Shown here piece after piece: positions 10,963 through 23,035 of a DNA stretch of 64,000 nucleotides. This DNA is from Anthostomella pinea (Eukaryota > Ascomycota > Sordariomycetes > Xylariales > Xylariaceae). The stretch is taken from NCBI GenBank assembly GCA_963556695.1, contig CAUWAG010000008.1:558001-622000 (forward strand). Direction: 5' to 3'. The first letter of the stretch is position 1; every line of letters starts with the position of its first letter. The notes beneath the pieces are model-generated. The model did no database searches. It saw nothing but the letters and a program-made list of their open reading frames with translations, and was not told the origin of the DNA. Position numbers and translations under genes: made by a program.

Positions 10963-13900
10963 ATGACTCCAGAACTCGCTGCTGCAGCCAAAGCACTCAG
11001 CTCGGCTTTCAAGGTCGGCCAGCACTGCTGGCAATACGTCGCCGACGTGATAGATGCCCCCAAGGTGATCTTGAGCATCAAGGACGAGATTCTAGATGTT
11101 CAACGCATCCTACAGCCTCTCCAAGCGTTCATCTTGACCGACACCAGCCAGGAAAGCAAGCATGGACTACTAGACGCTCTCATCAGATGCCAGGAAATCC
11201 TTCTTTCTCTTGAACAGCTCGTGGAGCCCTCGGAAATCATACAGGACGACGCGTTCTCGACCACATCACCGTCTTTCAAGCGCAAATACCTGTCTTTTGG
11301 CTACCCGATGGAAACAGATGAGCGCAATAGATCGCCTACAAAATCCCGCCACTATGTGTTCGGCCGGGCGAGTTGTCGATCAGAAGATGAGACTACCCAT
11401 CGTCCCTCCTCTCCTCAGGCAAGCAGCCCTACTAGCTTGACATCCCCCCACTACAGGGCCCATGACGAGAAGTCCCCTCTGATGCCGGGACAATCACCGG
11501 GCAAGCAGAAGCGCATGGTCTCGCGCACGGAGAGGTGGAAGTGGCCGCTGCTCGACCAATCGAAAGCAGACAAGTTGCTCAGGCAACTAAAGACACAAAA
11601 GGACCAACTCGCCTTGTGGCTGGGAACCGACAACCCGTAAATCAGGCCAGTAGCGACCTGATGAGCCATGATTGACCGGAGTACAGACTCAACCTCGGCG
11701 AAATGAGGAAGGAGATCCAAGCGGTCGAAGCAACGTTGGACGGTGAGAGCTCACCGCATGTCCAGCACAATGCTGTATATATGTGTCGCTAACGTTCCCG
11801 GTAGACAAGGATAAGCGCGCTTGCCTTTGCATGGCTCAAACCCAACATCGACCTGCACGAGTACCACGCAGAGCAGCGCGACAAGCAGGAGGATGAAACG
11901 TGTGACTGGATAGTCAAATCTGAGCTGTGGAGCGACTGGCTTGCTGGGGGTTCAACAGACCCCGATCCGGATGCTAATCGGCGGTTTGTGTGGATTTCTG
12001 GCCTTCCCGGCGCTGGAAAGACCGTACTCGTGTCGTTTCTGATCGACGCTGTTGCATTGGCTTGCCAGTCTACGGGTTTCTCTTACTACTACTGCTTCAA
12101 CGGCCGGAACCAAGACGAAACCAGCTCTCTACTGCGATAGATTATCAGAGACTTGACCACACAGAGCTCCAACCGATTCATCTCGCAGGAGTTGGAGAAT
12201 CTCTGGCGGAACGGCGATCTGTCTGTTGAAGGACTCCTGCATTGTTTCCACGCGATATCGAAACAGTTCAGGCGGGTCTTCATTATCGTAGACGCGATGG
12301 ATGAAAGCAAGGAACCGAGAACCAAGCTGCTTCGTGTCTTGACCGAGACTGGCACGAGCCCAAAATATGACCATGTTTCGCTCCTGATCACCAGTCGCGA
12401 CGAGAAGGACATCCGCGATGCTATCGTGGCCACGCAGGCCATGCGGAAAAGCCAGTTGATGGACTTGGACGTACAGTCAGAACTGGCCGCTGTGAAGCCT
12501 TATACGGAATTGTCGATGGAAAATAATTGGGTCATGGAGGCGATCCGCATATACGTCAAAAAGCAAGTAGGGGCAGGCGAGCTGTTCCAGAGCTGGACGC
12601 CGGGATTCCGAGCGGAAGTTGAGGAATTGCTCTCCAGAGGTGCTCGAGGAATGTAAGTGACGAATTTTCCTGCCTTCGTGTTGTGTTGCCCATAACTAAC
12701 GACATCGCCACCAGGTTCAGATGGGTCGCGTGTCAAATTGACATCCTGAAGCGCCTCTACATGGACAAGGCACAGGTACGCGAAGTTCTCGCAGACCTTC
12801 CAGAAACTCATTTCGAGACGTACGAAAAGGTGCTCCTGAAGATACCACCACAGAATCGCGGCTTCGCCCGGACGGCTCTGGCGCTCATCTGCAGCCCTCC
12901 CTCGAGGATCCCCAGTGCTGAAGTGCTTGTGCAAGCTTCGCTTCACAATGTCTTGAGAGGGGAGGTGCATCGATATGGAATCGAAAACCTGCGAAGGATT
13001 CTCGGCTGTCTGATCAAGGTGACGGACATGAAGCGAAAGCCAGCCACTTTGTATAAGCGCCATGACGAGGAATCGGTCTCCAAGAGGGTTGATGTTGCCC
13101 ACTACACTGTGAAGGAGTACCTTTTTGCATCCAGCACGGCCAAGGGGCGAGCGAAGGAGTTCGCCCTGAGTTCTGGTCTTATTCGGAAGCTAGAGATGCA
13201 AGTTGTCTTCAACAGTCTCCAGCAGTTTGAAGTCAACAGGCGGAAAGGGATCCCAACCCGATTTGAGGAGTATTGCCTGAGTACGGGTGACCGAGCGCTT
13301 AGGGATAAGCGCACCTTCATAGTCAAGGAAGAAAGCGTTTGGAAAGCGTTGATACCATGCCTCGGACCTGGAAGCATGCATTTGACCGACTTGCGGAACG
13401 CAGGCCAGAGAGCGGCGTTCCCAAGATGGGCGATACTCGGCGATTTCGAAGAGTATGAGGAGACAGAGCCAGATCACAGAAAACTGGTCGAGCCGGAGAC
13501 ACGCATCCTCGTGAGCCTCGTTCTGTTGAGATGGCCGGAGCTTGCGCAGAAGTTCTTGAATGATGAGCAGCTTTTCAAGGATTTGAGCGTCAACAAGAAG
13601 AGGGCGGTATGGACCGACAAGTTTACCCTGAAGGGAAACTCGCGCCCGGAGACCCTGTTGAGACTCTGCGTGGCAAGGAAACGGGTCGGCTTCCTCGAGA
13701 TGTTCATCAAGGCGGGCGCAACCTTCCACAAAGAGCCTGACATCATCTTCACTGCGCTCGAGGACCCCTATACTGTGGGCAAAGAGGAAAACCCCTATAG
13801 CCCACATAAAGAAGAGAACAGAGAGGAACGCGATGACGACGGAACTGTGACGGGCAAACTCCTGAAGCTGCTACTGGAGCAGGGAGCCGATCCGAATCCG

Positions 13901-14239
13901 CCAGGCTATCGGTTCACCCCACTTCAAGACGTCGTCCACCATCTTGAGGAAGGTTGGGTGCAGAGTCTTCTCTGCGAGGGCCGCGATGCTAACGTGACAG
14001 GTGACCCTAATGGTGACCTTCCCTACGGAAACAACGAACTGTGGCATCGTCAACATCCACTCAAGATTTGTCGCACCATCAGACCGGCATGGCAAGGAGG
14101 CGAGGGTGTGGAAGATGAAACACACGCGAGCCAGGTGCACGTGAGCCACAGGGCACGTTGCAAGCTCCTTACATCGTCCGATCGCCTTGAGACGACACCC
14201 GTCCCGGAGGGTGAACCATTTTTTGCTCTCTCTGGATAA
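10963..14239 (+). pseudogene. STAND NTPase (fungal NLR-like): N-terminal STAND domain, NACHT, ankyrin-like tail; disrupted
   Basis: Model: exons 10963-11636, 11687-11742, 11805-12652 and 12715-14239, with introns of 50, 62 and 62 nt (gctaac and ctaac branch sites in the latter two); about 1030 aa. Residues 1-95 are an alpha-helical fungal STAND N-terminal domain, followed by a Ser/Pro-rich linker. The NACHT core has Walker A GLPGAGKT (about 309-316) and Walker B RVFIIVDAMDE (about 400), LLITSRD as sensor, and a winged-helix-like RWVACQIDIL segment. The tail has ankyrin-like LLKLLLEQGADPN and TPLQ blocks. Such proteins sense non-self and can trigger incompatibility-type cell death. Two lesions are visible: TAG at 12138-12140 where relatives have Gln in an LLRQII context, and a one-base disagreement of frame between 11805 and about 11830. 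It is paralogous to the gene at 1-1098. It may be a pseudogene or a polymorphic null allele. Confidence 0.8.
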
Positions 14240-14650
14240 TGGCGGAGGATATGTGAAGAACCGAGAAGTGGTGTGGGATGGATAAAGACTTCCAAGACTT
14301 GATGCCAATTTGGTATTGACTCAGGCGAAGTTGACCACGGGGAAGACTTGTGTTTCGGGCTCTGTCCATTCCGATCAACTTCTTTGTATGCAGAATGTAT
14401 GCCGATGATACAGGGCAGAACCGGCGAAGCCCAAGCCCGGCACAACGTCTAACCTGAGTAGCGACGTTGCAGAGAAATGAATGATTCCTATGCAACCGAG
14501 CAACCACATGAATGTGACTGTAGTATGACGCGTGGGTCCAACCGAGTGTACAGTGCCTACCTCACGCAATGCCTGAGACAGTGAGAAGAGCGTCACTAGA
14601 AAAATAGAGAAGGCCATGAGTCGATCCAAACTTGGTTGGCTTCATTATCC
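14240..14650. other. Intergenic between convergent genes
   Basis: Contains the 3' flanks of the NACHT gene and of the GPHR-like gene. Nothing else is recognisable. Confidence 0.5.
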
Positions 14651-16300
14651 TCATGACCGTTTCTGGCCCATCTCTTCCATTCCTATGTCGTCCCAGTCCT
14701 CGCCCCATTCACCAATCTTACCGCCCAACCAGATACCACCAGCTGTGACTACGCTCGCCAACAAAAACCAGCCCTCGAACCACCTGTCCACAAATCCGGG
14801 CTCAAGCGCACTCTCGAGTGCGTCACCGACGGCACTGCCGACCTCCTTTGGAAGGTTGCTTCGTAAGAGTAGTGCTGCGGAGATTACATATATAGCGCTG
14901 ATCTGCCCGATCAGAAGGGCCAAGTTTGCCTGTGCTTGATATAGGAGTCCTGGCGTCCATTTGGCAAAGAGGTGAAAGGTTTGCAAGGCACTGTTTGCAC
15001 TCGCCGCAAGAATGACACCGGATAAGAGGAATGATATTTGCCTCGCCCAGGCAATTTGGTCGAGCTTCGGATCCCAATGTTTTGCTAAGAGGCCAAGAAG
15101 ACGATTGATGGGATCCGAAGAAGAGAATGAGGCGGCAGGATGATACAAACGACGAAGGGTCGACAGAGTCGTCGCTAGAATCCGATAGACACAATAGACA
15201 CTGAATACATACGTCGGAGCCAGCATAAGCTTCCCCAATGCTGTTGCCCCTCGTGTAGATTGAGCCTGCCGGGAGCGGAGCACATTCAAAGAAGAAGATA
15301 GATTCGCTTCCATCGCTTCCAGTCCGGAGATTTCCAGGCGAAGACCGCGTATTTCGGAGGCGTCGCCTCCTCCGCGGATACTACCGATAACCTTGGTGAC
15401 AAATCCAGGCTTCTCGGAGGTAGAGTTCTCGGCAATCTTTCGCTGCAATGCCTGCAGACGATGACGCTTTGTCAGAAGCATCTCGTTGGTAGCATCCAGG
15501 CCTGCTTGTTTGCGGGCAATATCAGAGTCTGTCACTGGGCGGCGCGATGCTCGACCTCCAAAGGTATGCCATGGCGATGAGACAGAGGCGAACCCGGAAA
15601 GGAGTGCCATGAGCGAAATGCCAATGACCCCGATACGCTCAAGACAGGCGCGTGCCAAGCTATTCGAAGGAACCTCTGTTGCGAAACTTTCCATGTGCGT
15701 GCCTGGATGCCGCAGCGCATCGCCTCTCCCAGGAACCAGGTTTCCAAGCGACCAGAATAGGAATATCCAGATGCCAAACATGGCCAGTTGCAGGATCCAG
15801 GCAATGCGAGGAAGCCGACCCTTAGAGGTCCGTTGGAAGGACCAACCGGAACCGGCGACCAACGACTGGAGTTCGAGGAAGGGTATCAGGACGATGAGGA
15901 GGAAGAGAAGAGTGGGGACCGTGATTCGTAACGCAGTCGCTCGGGCGCGGGGGTCGACTAATTCGGATATTTCACATAGAATCAACTCGGCCAGGACAGT
16001 CGCTAATCCCACAGTGGCTGAGAAGGTGCCGGCTGCGATTTGCCTTCGTAATGATTTGGCCCCATGCTCGGTGTGAGCCTGCTGAAGAGCTGGCGGGGCA
16101 TCCGAGGGCAGGAAGTGGTCTTCGCCATCGCGAGAGCCTTGGATGCGCGCCAGATGAGGGAATATCTTTCTTAGGACGAGGGTCGAAACGGCGAAGAAGG
16201 TGACGATGAACGGGGCCAGGGACACCGTTGTTGACAGCGCCGATGGACCGGCCAAGCCCGGCGCCGTACACAGGTCGTCGGCGCAATCGGAGGCTTGCAT
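14651..16300 (-). CDS. Golgi pH regulator / GTG-type (ABA-GPCR family) membrane protein
   Basis: Intronless frame of 549 aa from ATG 16300 to TGA. About eight to nine hydrophobic segments are spread along the chain. The family hallmark follows the central membrane segments at residues 236-247 (GFASVSSPWHTF; animals and plants have GF(G/S)AV(N/S)xPY at this place). A charged, coiled-coil-like loop follows (about 255-345), as in GPHR. Family members are anion channels or regulators that acidify the Golgi lumen, and plant relatives (GTG1/2) were proposed as abscisic acid receptors; the role in fungi is little studied. The length is within the usual 450-600 aa. It is transcribed divergently from the mL46 gene. 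Confidence 0.88.
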   Translation of the reverse strand: MQASDCADDLCTAPGLAGPSALSTTVSLAPFIVTFFAVSTLVLRKIFPHLARIQGSRDGEDHFLPSDAPPALQQAHTEHGAKSLRRQIAAGTFSATVGLATVLAELILCEISELVDPRARATALRITVPTLLFLLIVLIPFLELQSLVAGSGWSFQRTSKGRLPRIAWILQLAMFGIWIFLFWSLGNLVPGRGDALRHPGTHMESFATEVPSNSLARACLERIGVIGISLMALLSGFASVSSPWHTFGGRASRRPVTDSDIARKQAGLDATNEMLLTKRHRLQALQRKIAENSTSEKPGFVTKVIGSIRGGGDASEIRGLRLEISGLEAMEANLSSSLNVLRSRQAQSTRGATALGKLMLAPTYVFSVYCVYRILATTLSTLRRLYHPAASFSSSDPINRLLGLLAKHWDPKLDQIAWARQISFLLSGVILAASANSALQTFHLFAKWTPGLLYQAQANLALLIGQISAIYVISAALLLRSNLPKEVGSAVGDALESALEPGFVDRWFEGWFLLASVVTAGGIWLGGKIGEWGEDWDDIGMEEMGQKRS

Positions 16301-16812
16301 TGAGACGGGAATGCAGTAATGGTTAGGTCGAGATGGCCGCTGGCGGACGAGGGCTGCTGCGAAGAAGCTTCATCCAGTTGGGTCAAAGGCGTATCCCTTC
16401 CTATGCGGGAGCAATAACGAAGGCATCTGTAGGTTGTAGTGATACAGGTGGCATACTAGGTCGCGGTTAACAGGCGAAGAGGTGAACTTGAAACGACCCC
16501 AAAAATCGAGTAGCAGAGAAATGACGTCTCGAGACTCGACCAGATCAGGCCCACCTGTTTAGGCTAATGACTGGAGCTAACCTTGATGGCAGTTAAAGTA
16601 TTACCACGCCACACTGTGCTCTCCTGTGGCTTACCAGAGATTGTGGCTGGTGTATCAGCCGCGCGCCACGCACGCCAGCCAGGGGAGCTTCCGAAAAAGT
16701 TCAATGTCTCCTGCGCGCGATCTGGACCCGTGAAATCCAGAAGGTCGCACCATTATCATTGCCGCAGTTCTCCCCAGCCATCTGGGAAGAAGCGCAGTAT
16801 CATCTACAGAGC
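16301..16812. other. Divergent promoter region (GPHR-like / mL46)
   Basis: A 512-bp spacer between two divergently transcribed conserved genes, presumably holding both promoters. No TATA box or binding motif could be assigned with confidence. Confidence 0.45.
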
Positions 16813-17961
16813 ATGACGGCCTCCAGTAGAGGTGGCAATGTTGCCGCTACTTTATTGCGGAGTACGTCTGCACCCAGCTTGTTCACAAACACAAGGAGAT
16901 TCCATGCTAACCTCCCGCAGGACAGCCTAACACCATCTGCGTCAGCTGCAGATATTCCCAGTTCCGCTCCTATTCCGCAGGCGCTGCGTCCGCGACAGCG
17001 ACAGCTGAAGCCCATCATCTCAAACCGACCGAATCGCAACCGCACCCCCCTTTCACAGCATCCCGAAGGGCCGAATACCGCATAAAGAGTGGCATCATCC
17101 TCACCCGCGCGCCATTGATCACCCGAGCCCTTACCCCCTTCGAAAACGCCTTCTTCTTCTACCAGAAACGCTTAAACGAACGACTGGTCCTTCCCTTCCG
17201 ACACACGTTCTACTACAAGAAAGACACAGCATCCGATCTCGACTGGAGAATCAAGTTCGAGGAGCGAGGCAAGATTGCAGCCAAGGAGCTTGGCAGATAC
17301 TATGCCCAGGGACGCAATGCGTGGAACGACGAATTGCTGGTCGGAAGTACGTTGAGTAGCGAGGACAGGGTGAGGGAGATCCTGCTGAAGGATGCCGAGA
17401 ACCGAGTGACCGAAGATGGCGAGGAAGCACAGCCGGACGAGATCGTGCCCGTCGAAAGCCCGATGGACAGGATCACAGAGGCGGACAAGACGAACGACGT
17501 TCGGCGGCTAGATCGCAAGCTTGACAGGACCCTCTACCTGGTTGTACGAAGGAGTGATGGAAAATGGCAATTTCCCAGCGAGGATGTGCCGACAAATGAG
17601 CATCTACATGAGGCGAGTGAATACTTTCAACCCAGCCTCCAAATAAAGTCTTCTAACGAGAACACAGACAGCATCGAGGGCTCTGGAGTCCGCGGCAGGT
17701 GTCAATATGAACACCTGGATGGTCGGTCGCGTGCCAGTCGCTCACCTTGTCACTCCCCCCAAATTCAACGAGGACACATCGATGAAGCAGCAAGGCGAGA
17801 AAGTATTCTTCTTGAAGGGAAGGATCATGGCCGGCCAAGCCGACCTGAAGGGCAACAAGTTGGGACTCGACGACTTCAACTGGCTGACCAAGGAGGAGGT
17901 CAAGGAAAAGTTGGGAGGACGATACTTCCACGCTGTAAGAAACATGATGGCAGACCGATAA
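16813..17961 (+). CDS. MRPL46: Mitochondrial large ribosomal subunit protein mL46
   Basis: Three exons: 16813-16861, 16921-17616 and 17672-17961; introns of 59 and 55 nt with gctaac and ctaac branch sites; 344 aa. The N-terminus is Arg/Ser/Ala-rich, fitting a mitochondrial presequence (RYSQFRSYSAGAASA). The diagnostic core follows: EYRIKSGIILTRAPLITR, then LTPFENAFFFYQKRLNERL, then a NUDIX-like fold (GKWQFPSEDV ... RALESAAGVNMNTWMVGRVP ... KVFFLKGRIMAGQ). It ends in WLTKEEVKEKLGGRYFHAVRNMMADR-type sequence typical of mL46 (yeast Mrpl17). Splitting at these introns restores one frame across three open segments, which supports the model. Confidence 0.92.
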
Positions 17962-19058
17962 GTGCCAGGCCCCGCGGTGTCAAAGCCGCTTGTAATTTAC
18001 ACCCAACCGTTGTATCTAGACAATGTAAATCATCTGTACGAAGACTATTTCGCTGCGAGAGACGCCAGACTCAATGCTTTCAGTACACCCAACTACTTTC
18101 TGCTCTTGACAAGCTGACTATACACAAGCGAAACCGGCTCGTTGATGAGCATGATGGTATTTCACTGAGAGCAACACGTTCATATCATCTGCACTGTTTC
18201 TCGACGTTGCCAATATACCCTCCGTCATCCCCCGTCGGTAATGAATGAGGCCTCAAGCACACAGCCGTGGCTAGAAATATTGATCGAACTGGATGGACAC
18301 GAGATTGTAGGGAATCATCAGGAGCTTCGATATCAGCCTCAATATTAACTTCAACGGGGATCGTGACGTACTTCGTCGAGAGTTTCAGTTGGACGTTCAG
18401 CACAGATCCCCAAACGAGCGTGATTTCCTCGTATACTCAATCTCAGATGTGTAGTACGAACTTTCGAAGCTTATAATAGACTTCGTGTTCAGTGTTAGTC
18501 GCCTCTGACGTTCCAGCTGTGGAAGCCAATCCCCGAGAGATACAAAGTCGTACGCAGATAGGGGTTGGGTCTTCTAGAGCAGGGCTACAAACCAATGCTG
18601 ACATAAACACCTCGCAAGCCGTCTACTCGGTGCCCATCTTACATGCGCAACCTCACACGCGTAGCGAACACGTTATAAGAGCAATCAGTCAGTCAGTCAA
18701 TGGGAAACCATTCCAGTCATCAGAACTTTTGTAAGGTTATCCTCAAGCACCTCGCTGCTGATCCAAAGACCACTCCGCGGAAAATACAATACTTGGCTAC
18801 AGAAGAGAGAACGCTGGTACTACAATACATATGAGTGTGGCAAGGTGGAAGATGGCATGTATTGATCATGTTCTAGTGTCTAGCTGGATGGACTATTTGT
18901 ATGTGAAATGGCTGTCACGTGGCCGGAAAGTAGGACGCATGGCCATGCATAGCCGTCCATCTAATACTACTGCCAAGGGTCTCGTGAGGCCCTCACGCAC
19001 GAACGCAAAAATGCATCCAACGATCGAACGAACAACACAATCTCCTCCCAACCCAGCG
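17962..19058. other. Intergenic between convergent genes
   Basis: Holds the 3' UTRs of mL46 and of the PARN-like gene. Only short frames without recognisable content were seen. Confidence 0.5.
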
Positions 19059-20947
19059 CTACACGAACGAGACAACAGTACCCGCCAAGCGAGTCTTGTT
19101 GCCATACACACTCCAGAAGGGATCGGTCCACAGAGGCAGGAGGTGGACCTCGTTCAGGCTGACATTTGCCTCGACGGGCAACTTCGCAGAAGGCCTAGCT
19201 GACGCAGCTTCCGGGTCTGGCTTCTTCGTATCCGCTCTACGGGATGGAATGAGCGGCGGCAGATACCATAGGGGATCCCTGTCAGTAGCTTCCGTGAGAG
19301 GTCGGGCGTCGTCGTCGAGGAGGCTGCGGTTGGGGTCGTAGCCCCTACCTGCACTGTATGTCTAGTCAGTGCATGTGTGGTTAATACTGGTTCCCTTTGA
19401 TTGAATACCTTGTGTCCCGCTTCGAAGCTGCTTTCCCCTTGGCGTTTCTGTCGGGACCCGGCTGGTAGGTGACCTCCTCTTTCAGCTTTAGATGCTCGTG
19501 TCTGCTATACAGGAGGTAGCAGAGCTTGATGTGGACATTGGCGGTCATGAAGCCTCAATCAGTTAGCTATGGGCTCCGATATGACGCATACAATAAAATT
19601 AACTTACTGTCGTAACCCGCCTGGTGAGACTTGGCCTCGTTGTACCCATATCCTTCGATCTCCTTGACCGTAGGGAATTGATGCACCCTCGCAGCGCTGT
19701 ACACCTGATCCAAGGGACGATCTGCATCCATCTGGGTTCGCGTACGCGTGAAGAGGTACTTGGTGTCGACGATTCGTGGGAATAGCTCATGGATGCGATT
19801 CAGGAAATGGTCGACGCTGTCTGGGGGCTTCCCGAATAACGTATGGTATATGAATACCAAGTCGTGAAACAGATTGTGCCCAACCAAGACTGGCCGTTCG
19901 CGCTGGAGTTGCTCCTCGCAGCGGTGCAAGTCGTAATGCCCATTGAACGCCTGGAGAACACCCTCGTGCTTGATCCATTCGCGCTGGATTTTGAAGGCAA
20001 ACTCCCCGCCACTGATCGCTTCGAAGACGAGGCGCAATCCCGAGCACTTGTCTACTTCGACCAAGCTCCTCTGGATGCTCGCATGTTCCTTTTCCTTTTC
20101 CTGTTCTGACGGTTAGCAGTCGTAGGCAGTCGTGGTTGAGAAGCCTGACTAACCTTGGCTCTGTCATTATCGTCTGCTACACGGACAAGACAATGATGTA
20201 CATCCTGGAAACGGTACTTTCTAACCATACAATGGGGGAACTCATCACGCACGAGCTGCCGGACCATTAGGATCTGTAGGTTACTCGTGTTGTAAAAATT
20301 TCCCCACTGAATCGCAACTTCGCCATTGACGGCTCGATTCACAAGAGAACGGAGCTGCTCGCGGCACGACTTGTAGAACTCCTGTGAAGCACCATCCAGC
20401 GCCGCAACATTGACATCTGCATCAACCTGACGAGTCGTAGAGAGATAGTGCTTCGCGCGTTGTTCCTCGTCCCTGCTTAAGTAGGGTACACCAAGATCGA
20501 GAGCATTGGCAAGGTCGAACTTGTGATCCACGAGGAACTCATAACTGGATGTTGAGATAGCAAACTTCCGATAGAGGCATTGAGTCAACGGCCGTGAGCT
20601 AGAACTCTTAGGGAACATCGGAGAAAGGGAGAAGTTGAACGTCTGAGTATGATATTCGGCTGAGGGTAATTTTTGTCAGCATGTGTTCAGATTCTCGCAA
20701 ATATAGAGGACTTGCCCGTTACCACGTTGTACTTGTAGAATGTGAGTCCGACCTGGAGGACTTGGAAAGATTCAGCGGCAGTTTTGACCCGAGTATATGC
20801 ATCTTGTACGGAGATGTTCGGAGGAAATGGCTCAGAAGTGGTTGATATTCCCGTCATCTCGAGATCCATCGCAACATAGCGAGCCGTACGCGCTGCTTCG
20901 AGAATAGAGGGCAACATAGGCCAGAAATTCCCCGAGTTGATGTCCAT
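19059..20947 (-). CDS. CAF1/PARN-family 3' exoribonuclease (deadenylase)
   Basis: Five exons: 20947-20716, 20659-20154, 20100-19608, 19553-19409 and 19344-19059; 553 aa. All residues of the DEDDh exonuclease are visible: D28 and E30 in YVAMDLEMTG, D326 in GHNLFHDL, and H405 and D410 in HQAGYDS. The order and spacing, with about 290 residues between the first and third motifs, match PARN/PNLDC1 rather than the compact CAF1/Pop2. The enzyme would remove poly(A) or oligo(A) tails from RNA using two metal ions. The end (LLPLWTDPFWSVYGNK) is a conserved C-terminal block of fungal relatives. The first intron has a GC donor (g|gcaagt...ccctcag). No R3H domain was recognised. Confidence 0.9.
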
Positions 20948-23035
20948 GGTGGGTGCATGGAAGTGCAGACTCCCCAGGCCAACAGGGGTTAGTCTTGAAC
21001 TACCCCGGCGTCATGAGGATATTGCAAGTCAAGGCAGTTGTTCGGTGCGAGGTTTTCGATCAAAGAAGGTCGGCGGTCTGCATTAAGTCAGCAAGGAAAT
21101 GAGTGTATTATTCAAGAATGGTGGAAATGTGAAAAGGCGTTGCAGAGGGATGGAAGCGTGCCTGCCTGCTACTCACTTATGTTCGACAATCTGCTGGTGC
21201 TAAGCAACAACTGTTTCCACCCCAAAGCCGCCAGTGCCAGCTGCCAGAACATCAACCATTCAATGTTGGCAGTTTGCTGCCTCAGCAAGCGCTGATTTGG
21301 AGAGGTAGTACCTTCCTCTGACAACCTTGGTAACAATCTGCAAGCGCAGTAGGTGCCCACAAACGCAAAACATCTTGACGAAGTTGGAAGACAAGTCCCA
21401 GGCGGATATGGGCATGAAGTCACTCCACAAAGTCTTAGCTGGGTCAGCCATTGCCACGTATTGCGGATGGACATATCGAATCGCTGCATCGGTCTAGCAG
21501 CTGCTTTCGCTTACCCCTGGAAGGGGTGCGGCTGTTAGGTCTGATTGCTTTGCTTCCTACCCAAGCAGGGTGATTTCAACCTATTGGTATAGCCTCTATC
21601 TTCTGCTGTCCCGAAGAGGGAGTTCAACTCTGCTGATGGAGTGGCTTGTTGTCGCCCAAGCAGGGGATTAATCTGGTCTCGTCCCCAAGAGGTTACAGAG
21701 ATGTCATTTCTCCGTGGGCACCAGAGAAGGAAGAAGACTTCGTGCTGCCCCTAAACAGCAGGGCTTCCTCTGATGACTGCTGTATACGCCCGTAGCTCAG
21801 TTCAGCATGAGCGATGGTTGATCGCTAACGCAGCTCGCCCGGGAACACAGGCACCCACCCTTCTTGTCGTCCTTGTGCTTCGCCTTGGATTGTACAACGT
21901 TAGCATATCGATCCAGATATACCAGCAGCTTGGTGAGGTGCAGCAGAACATCCGCGTCTTGCCAATACAGAACGTTACCTGAATGGTACGTTGTCCTACG
22001 GGCTTGTATTGGCCATCATGCTGTCGATAGCATCAATTTCTTTGCGGAAAGAGAGATAAGGGTAGCAGCTGGCATGTCTTCTTGCCATCAAGTGTGTCTT
22101 TTATGAGTTCAAACTGTGGTGACAGGCATGGGAGTCATTGGTCTGTAGGTACTGCCAACAACAGAGATGACATCGATATACATCGTGAAGCAGGCACGGC
22201 GGTGATCATCTGTTCATATGTGGCTTTGGAATCAGAAAATATGGCTCTTCACCAGGTTGATTCTGGGTGATGTACAACAGAAGTAGTCCCCGTTCCAATT
22301 GCATTAACAGCAAGTGCAACACCTGAAGCTGGATATTGGATGTCGTTGACATTCCATGTGGTGTGGACCATGAGAGGCCCCGGGTGTTGAATGGGAGCCG
22401 GAAATAGACACCGGAATATCTCCAGTGGGGCAGAGACGCACAGGGCATCTGACCCACCAGAAAGACAGATGATCAATCTCTGTACGCTGAACAACAACAA
22501 CAGAAGACACTGGTCAACCTAAATAATCTGAACTCGCTTGCATCCGTGTATTCAACACCGGGCCCCAGGGAGCTGGGGAGCTGGGGAGCAGCCAGCCCTG
22601 GAGGCAGCTAGGATTAGCGCCGGGCGCCTGCATCAATCGGGCAACTCCTTTTTTAGCCCATCGGTCAGTCCTGGTGGACCCTGTCCGCCTGCCCGCCTGC
22701 CCAGATGAGCCGAGGCAAAACATTCACCTCGACCAAGCTTGCGACTTCACCACAACTTTCGCCGAGCAAGTCCCACATGCCAGACAACAGCCCACCATCC
22801 GCACGTCAACAGGCGAGGTGTGTATGTGCAAGTGCAAGCCTCCCTCGTTGAGCAATGTCCATGTGGCTCTGGAATTTGAATTGACTGTCGTCACGTCCAA
22901 CACTCGACGTCCGTCCCCTCTTCTTTATTACTAGTAGTTGCCCACTTCGTTTAATAAGGCACATCGCTCGTCTTGTCGCGTCCATGCCAATGCCGGTGCC
23001 CATTCGCATTTGAACTTCTTCCATCCCTACCAACC
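20948..23035. other. Long intergenic region between divergent genes
   Basis: About 2.1 kb with promoters for the deadenylase (left) and the peroxin (right). At 21555-21700 there are recurring short phrases (cccaagcaggg, cccgaagaggg, ccccaagagg) of no known meaning. No tRNA-like fold or gene was found. Confidence 0.45.

Noticed and set aside
6219..14239. Heavy repeat-induced point mutation across the accessory block
   Set aside because: The STAND genes and the pogo termini are not AT-rich and the 76-bp termini are identical; only scattered transitions are seen, so at most light RIP can be argued.
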